Assembly (NCBI GenBank): GCA_944380545.1
Contig: CALWHV010000007.1
Coordinates: 310,001-374,000, forward strand
Direction: 5' to 3'
Origin: an uncultured Eubacterium sp.
GTDB lineage: Bacteria; Bacillota; Clostridia; Oscillospirales; Acutalibacteraceae
Length of the DNA: 64,000 bases
Shown: positions 62,796-64,000 of the stretch, in pieces
Position numbering within the stretch: position 1 is the first letter of the stretch
How the letters are laid out: the number at the start of each line of letters is the position of its first letter
Program-made: the position numbers and the translations under genes
The notes under the pieces: model-generated
What the model was told of the DNA's origin: nothing
Database searches by the model: none
The model's input: the letters and a program-made list of their open reading frames with translations, nothing else

Positions 62796-64000
62796 TCAGC
62801 CGCGGTACTCGCGGAAGCGGGCGTAGGCGGTGGTGTTCAGCGCGCAGCGAAGCACATTTTCCGCGCTGCGCTGAAGCTCGCCGAGCGTTATGCCGCCGTC
62901 GTCGCCCAGGGATTCAAGCAAAGTGCCGTCCGGCTTTCTTCTGCCGGTGCGCTCGCCGCCGGGCATAAGCAGATCCACCTGCGCGCGCACTCTGTACGCC
63001 TGGTCGCGCAGCTTGGGAAATTCGGGGCTGCGGCCTTTCTGCATCCACCAGTCCGTCATCACATTGCCCTCGTAGCCCCACTCGCCGCGCAAAACGCTTG
63101 TGCAAAGCTCGTAGTTATAGTGATTATAGACTCCGTTTATCTTATTGTAAGAGGTCATTATGTTTTTCGGCTTCGCCTCTTTAACGCATATCTCGAAGCC
63201 CTTGAGGTAGATCTCGCGCAGGGCGCGCTCAGACACGCGCGAATCATTTTTGGTTCTTGCAAGCTCCTGATTGTTGCAGGCAAAGTGCTTGGGGCAGGCG
63301 GACGCTCCTCTGCTCTGGATGCCGCGCACCGCCGCCGCAGCCGTTTTGCCGGAAACGAGCGGATCTTCGGAATAATATTCAAAATTCCTGCCGCAAAGCG
63401 GATTTCTGTGGATGTTCATACCGGGAGCAAGCAGCACATCCGTGCCCCTTTCAAGCATCTCCTGCGCCGCGGCGGAATATATCTCCTCCACCAGCGCCGT
63501 ATCAAACGAGCAGGCAAGGAGCGAGCCTATGGGAAGCTGCGAGCATTTTGCGCTCAGGCGTATGCCGGAGGGGCCGTCCGTGGTTATAACGGGAGGAACG
63601 CCCTTATCTCTGAGCGACTGCAGCACGCCGGCGAACGCGCCAGCGTTGCCCGCCGCGCCGAGGCGGCTGTTCATCGTGTAGTCGCCGCGGGTGAGCGCCT
63701 CAAGCTCCTCAAGGCTGAGCGTAGCCGTAAAATCGCGCAGGCTTGCCCTGCCCTCGGCAACATCGTAAAACGAGATCTTGTCCGCGCAGGGTGGCGCCGC
63801 CTCAGGCAGCTCGTCTCTTATTTTGGCTGCAAGGTCCGTTTTTCTCAGCGGGCAGCGCCGCTTTACGGGCAAAAGGCCGTTTATACCCTCAACCGGCTCG
63901 ATTATGTCAAACTCGTGAACGGGCGCAAGATTTTCGCTCAAGCGCTCGAAAACGCAGTCCTCCTCGCTGTAAAATTCGTACACCTGCCGCGCTTTCGCCG
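62796..64000 (-). CDS. Glycoside hydrolase family 3 enzyme, C-terminal part (5' end beyond window)
   Basis: The frame is open through the right edge, so the start is not seen; 400 residues are visible. This is the GH3 catalytic barrel: DGPSGIRL, LLAPGMNIHRNPLCGRNFEYYSEDP-type region (split here), CPKHFACNNQE, SERALREIYLKGFE and NVMTDWW with the nucleophile aspartate. The barrel is at the very C-terminus, so the protein has the reversed domain order known from Ruminococcus and Butyrivibrio beta-glucosidases, with the alpha/beta domain ahead of it. It probably releases glucose or xylose from plant oligosaccharides. Confidence 0.9.
   Translation of the reverse strand, partial: AKARQVYEFYSEEDCVFERLSENLAPVHEFDIIEPVEGINGLLPVKRRCPLRKTDLAAKIRDELPEAAPPCADKISFYDVAEGRASLRDFTATLSLEELEALTRGDYTMNSRLGAAGNAGAFAGVLQSLRDKGVPPVITTDGPSGIRLSAKCSQLPIGSLLACSFDTALVEEIYSAAAQEMLERGTDVLLAPGMNIHRNPLCGRNFEYYSEDPLVSGKTAAAAVRGIQSRGASACPKHFACNNQELARTKNDSRVSERALREIYLKGFEICVKEAKPKNIMTSYNKINGVYNHYNYELCTSVLRGEWGYEGNVMTDWWMQKGRSPEFPKLRDQAYRVRAQVDLLMPGGERTGRRKPDGTLLESLGDDGGITLGELQRSAENVLRCALNTTAYARFREYRG

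Overview
The window reads as a chromosomal segment of a gut-type Clostridia (Firmicutes), most likely Oscillospirales/Ruminococcaceae. The evidence is strong AGGAGG-type ribosome binding sites, textbook sigma-A promoters, frequent GTG/TTG starts, dockerin-bearing secreted proteins, Clostridia gene sets (fakA-Asp23, minimal SufBC, DUF6465, DUF6591, DUF815) and intergenic hairpin repeats of the kind common in these genomes. This placement is inference; no rRNA is present.

Layout. 1-15.6 kb: a cut dockerin protein, a 2063-residue dockerin protein and, divergently, a 2485-residue secreted repeat protein; the two giants have facing sigma-A promoters. 16.3-19.3 kb: M20 peptidase plus two integral membrane proteins. 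19.4-23.6 kb: pyrophosphatase-like/Nudix fusion, PF14907-like nucleotidyltransferase, membrane-anchored GH27 with an inserted CBM-like domain, GNAT. 23.7-25.9 kb: KtrB/KtrA-type potassium uptake. 25.9-32.3 kb (minus): YmdB-type phosphoesterase, lipoprotein binding protein, Asp23, FakA, RecG. 32.4-34.0 kb: a tRNA-Gln locus with one interrupted and one intact gene, followed by an AT-rich islet with gene fragments. 34.1-35.6 kb: zinc-ribbon/DUF6591-like membrane protein and a Mor-like regulator. 35.8-38.1 kb: MarR-SufC-SufB minimal Fe-S operon. 38.6-42.5 kb (minus): galacturonokinase-like GHMP kinase, NadA, MnmA, TrmB. 42.6-47.0 kb: surface glycan operon (three GT2 enzymes and UDP-galactopyranose mutase). 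47.4-50.6 kb (minus): phosphoesterase/PQQ-propeller protein and DUF362 protein. 51.2-55.0 kb (minus): response regulator, histidine kinase and HtrA protease. 55.1-62.7 kb: DUF815 ATPase, ilvC, ilvE, flavodiiron protein, acyltransferase 3, HAD phosphatase and a Lys/Ala-tailed DUF6465 protein. 62.8-64.0 kb: end of a GH3 glycosidase.

The genes fit an anaerobic, glycan-using commensal: secreted giants and dockerins at the surface, an HtrA two-component locus that could police secretion stress, a galactofuranose-containing envelope glycan, sugar hydrolases and sugar kinase, oxygen scavenging by a flavodiiron protein and a minimal Fe-S assembly operon.

The strongest unexplained signals are non-coding: (i) a 60-bp double-hairpin insert inside a tRNA-Gln gene, with a second diverged copy 250 bp away next to an inverted piece of the same tRNA; (ii) a mosaic intergenic repeat family whose unit is 131 bp with 10-bp terminal inverted repeats and an exchangeable central hairpin, found in five gaps, mostly at gene 3' ends.
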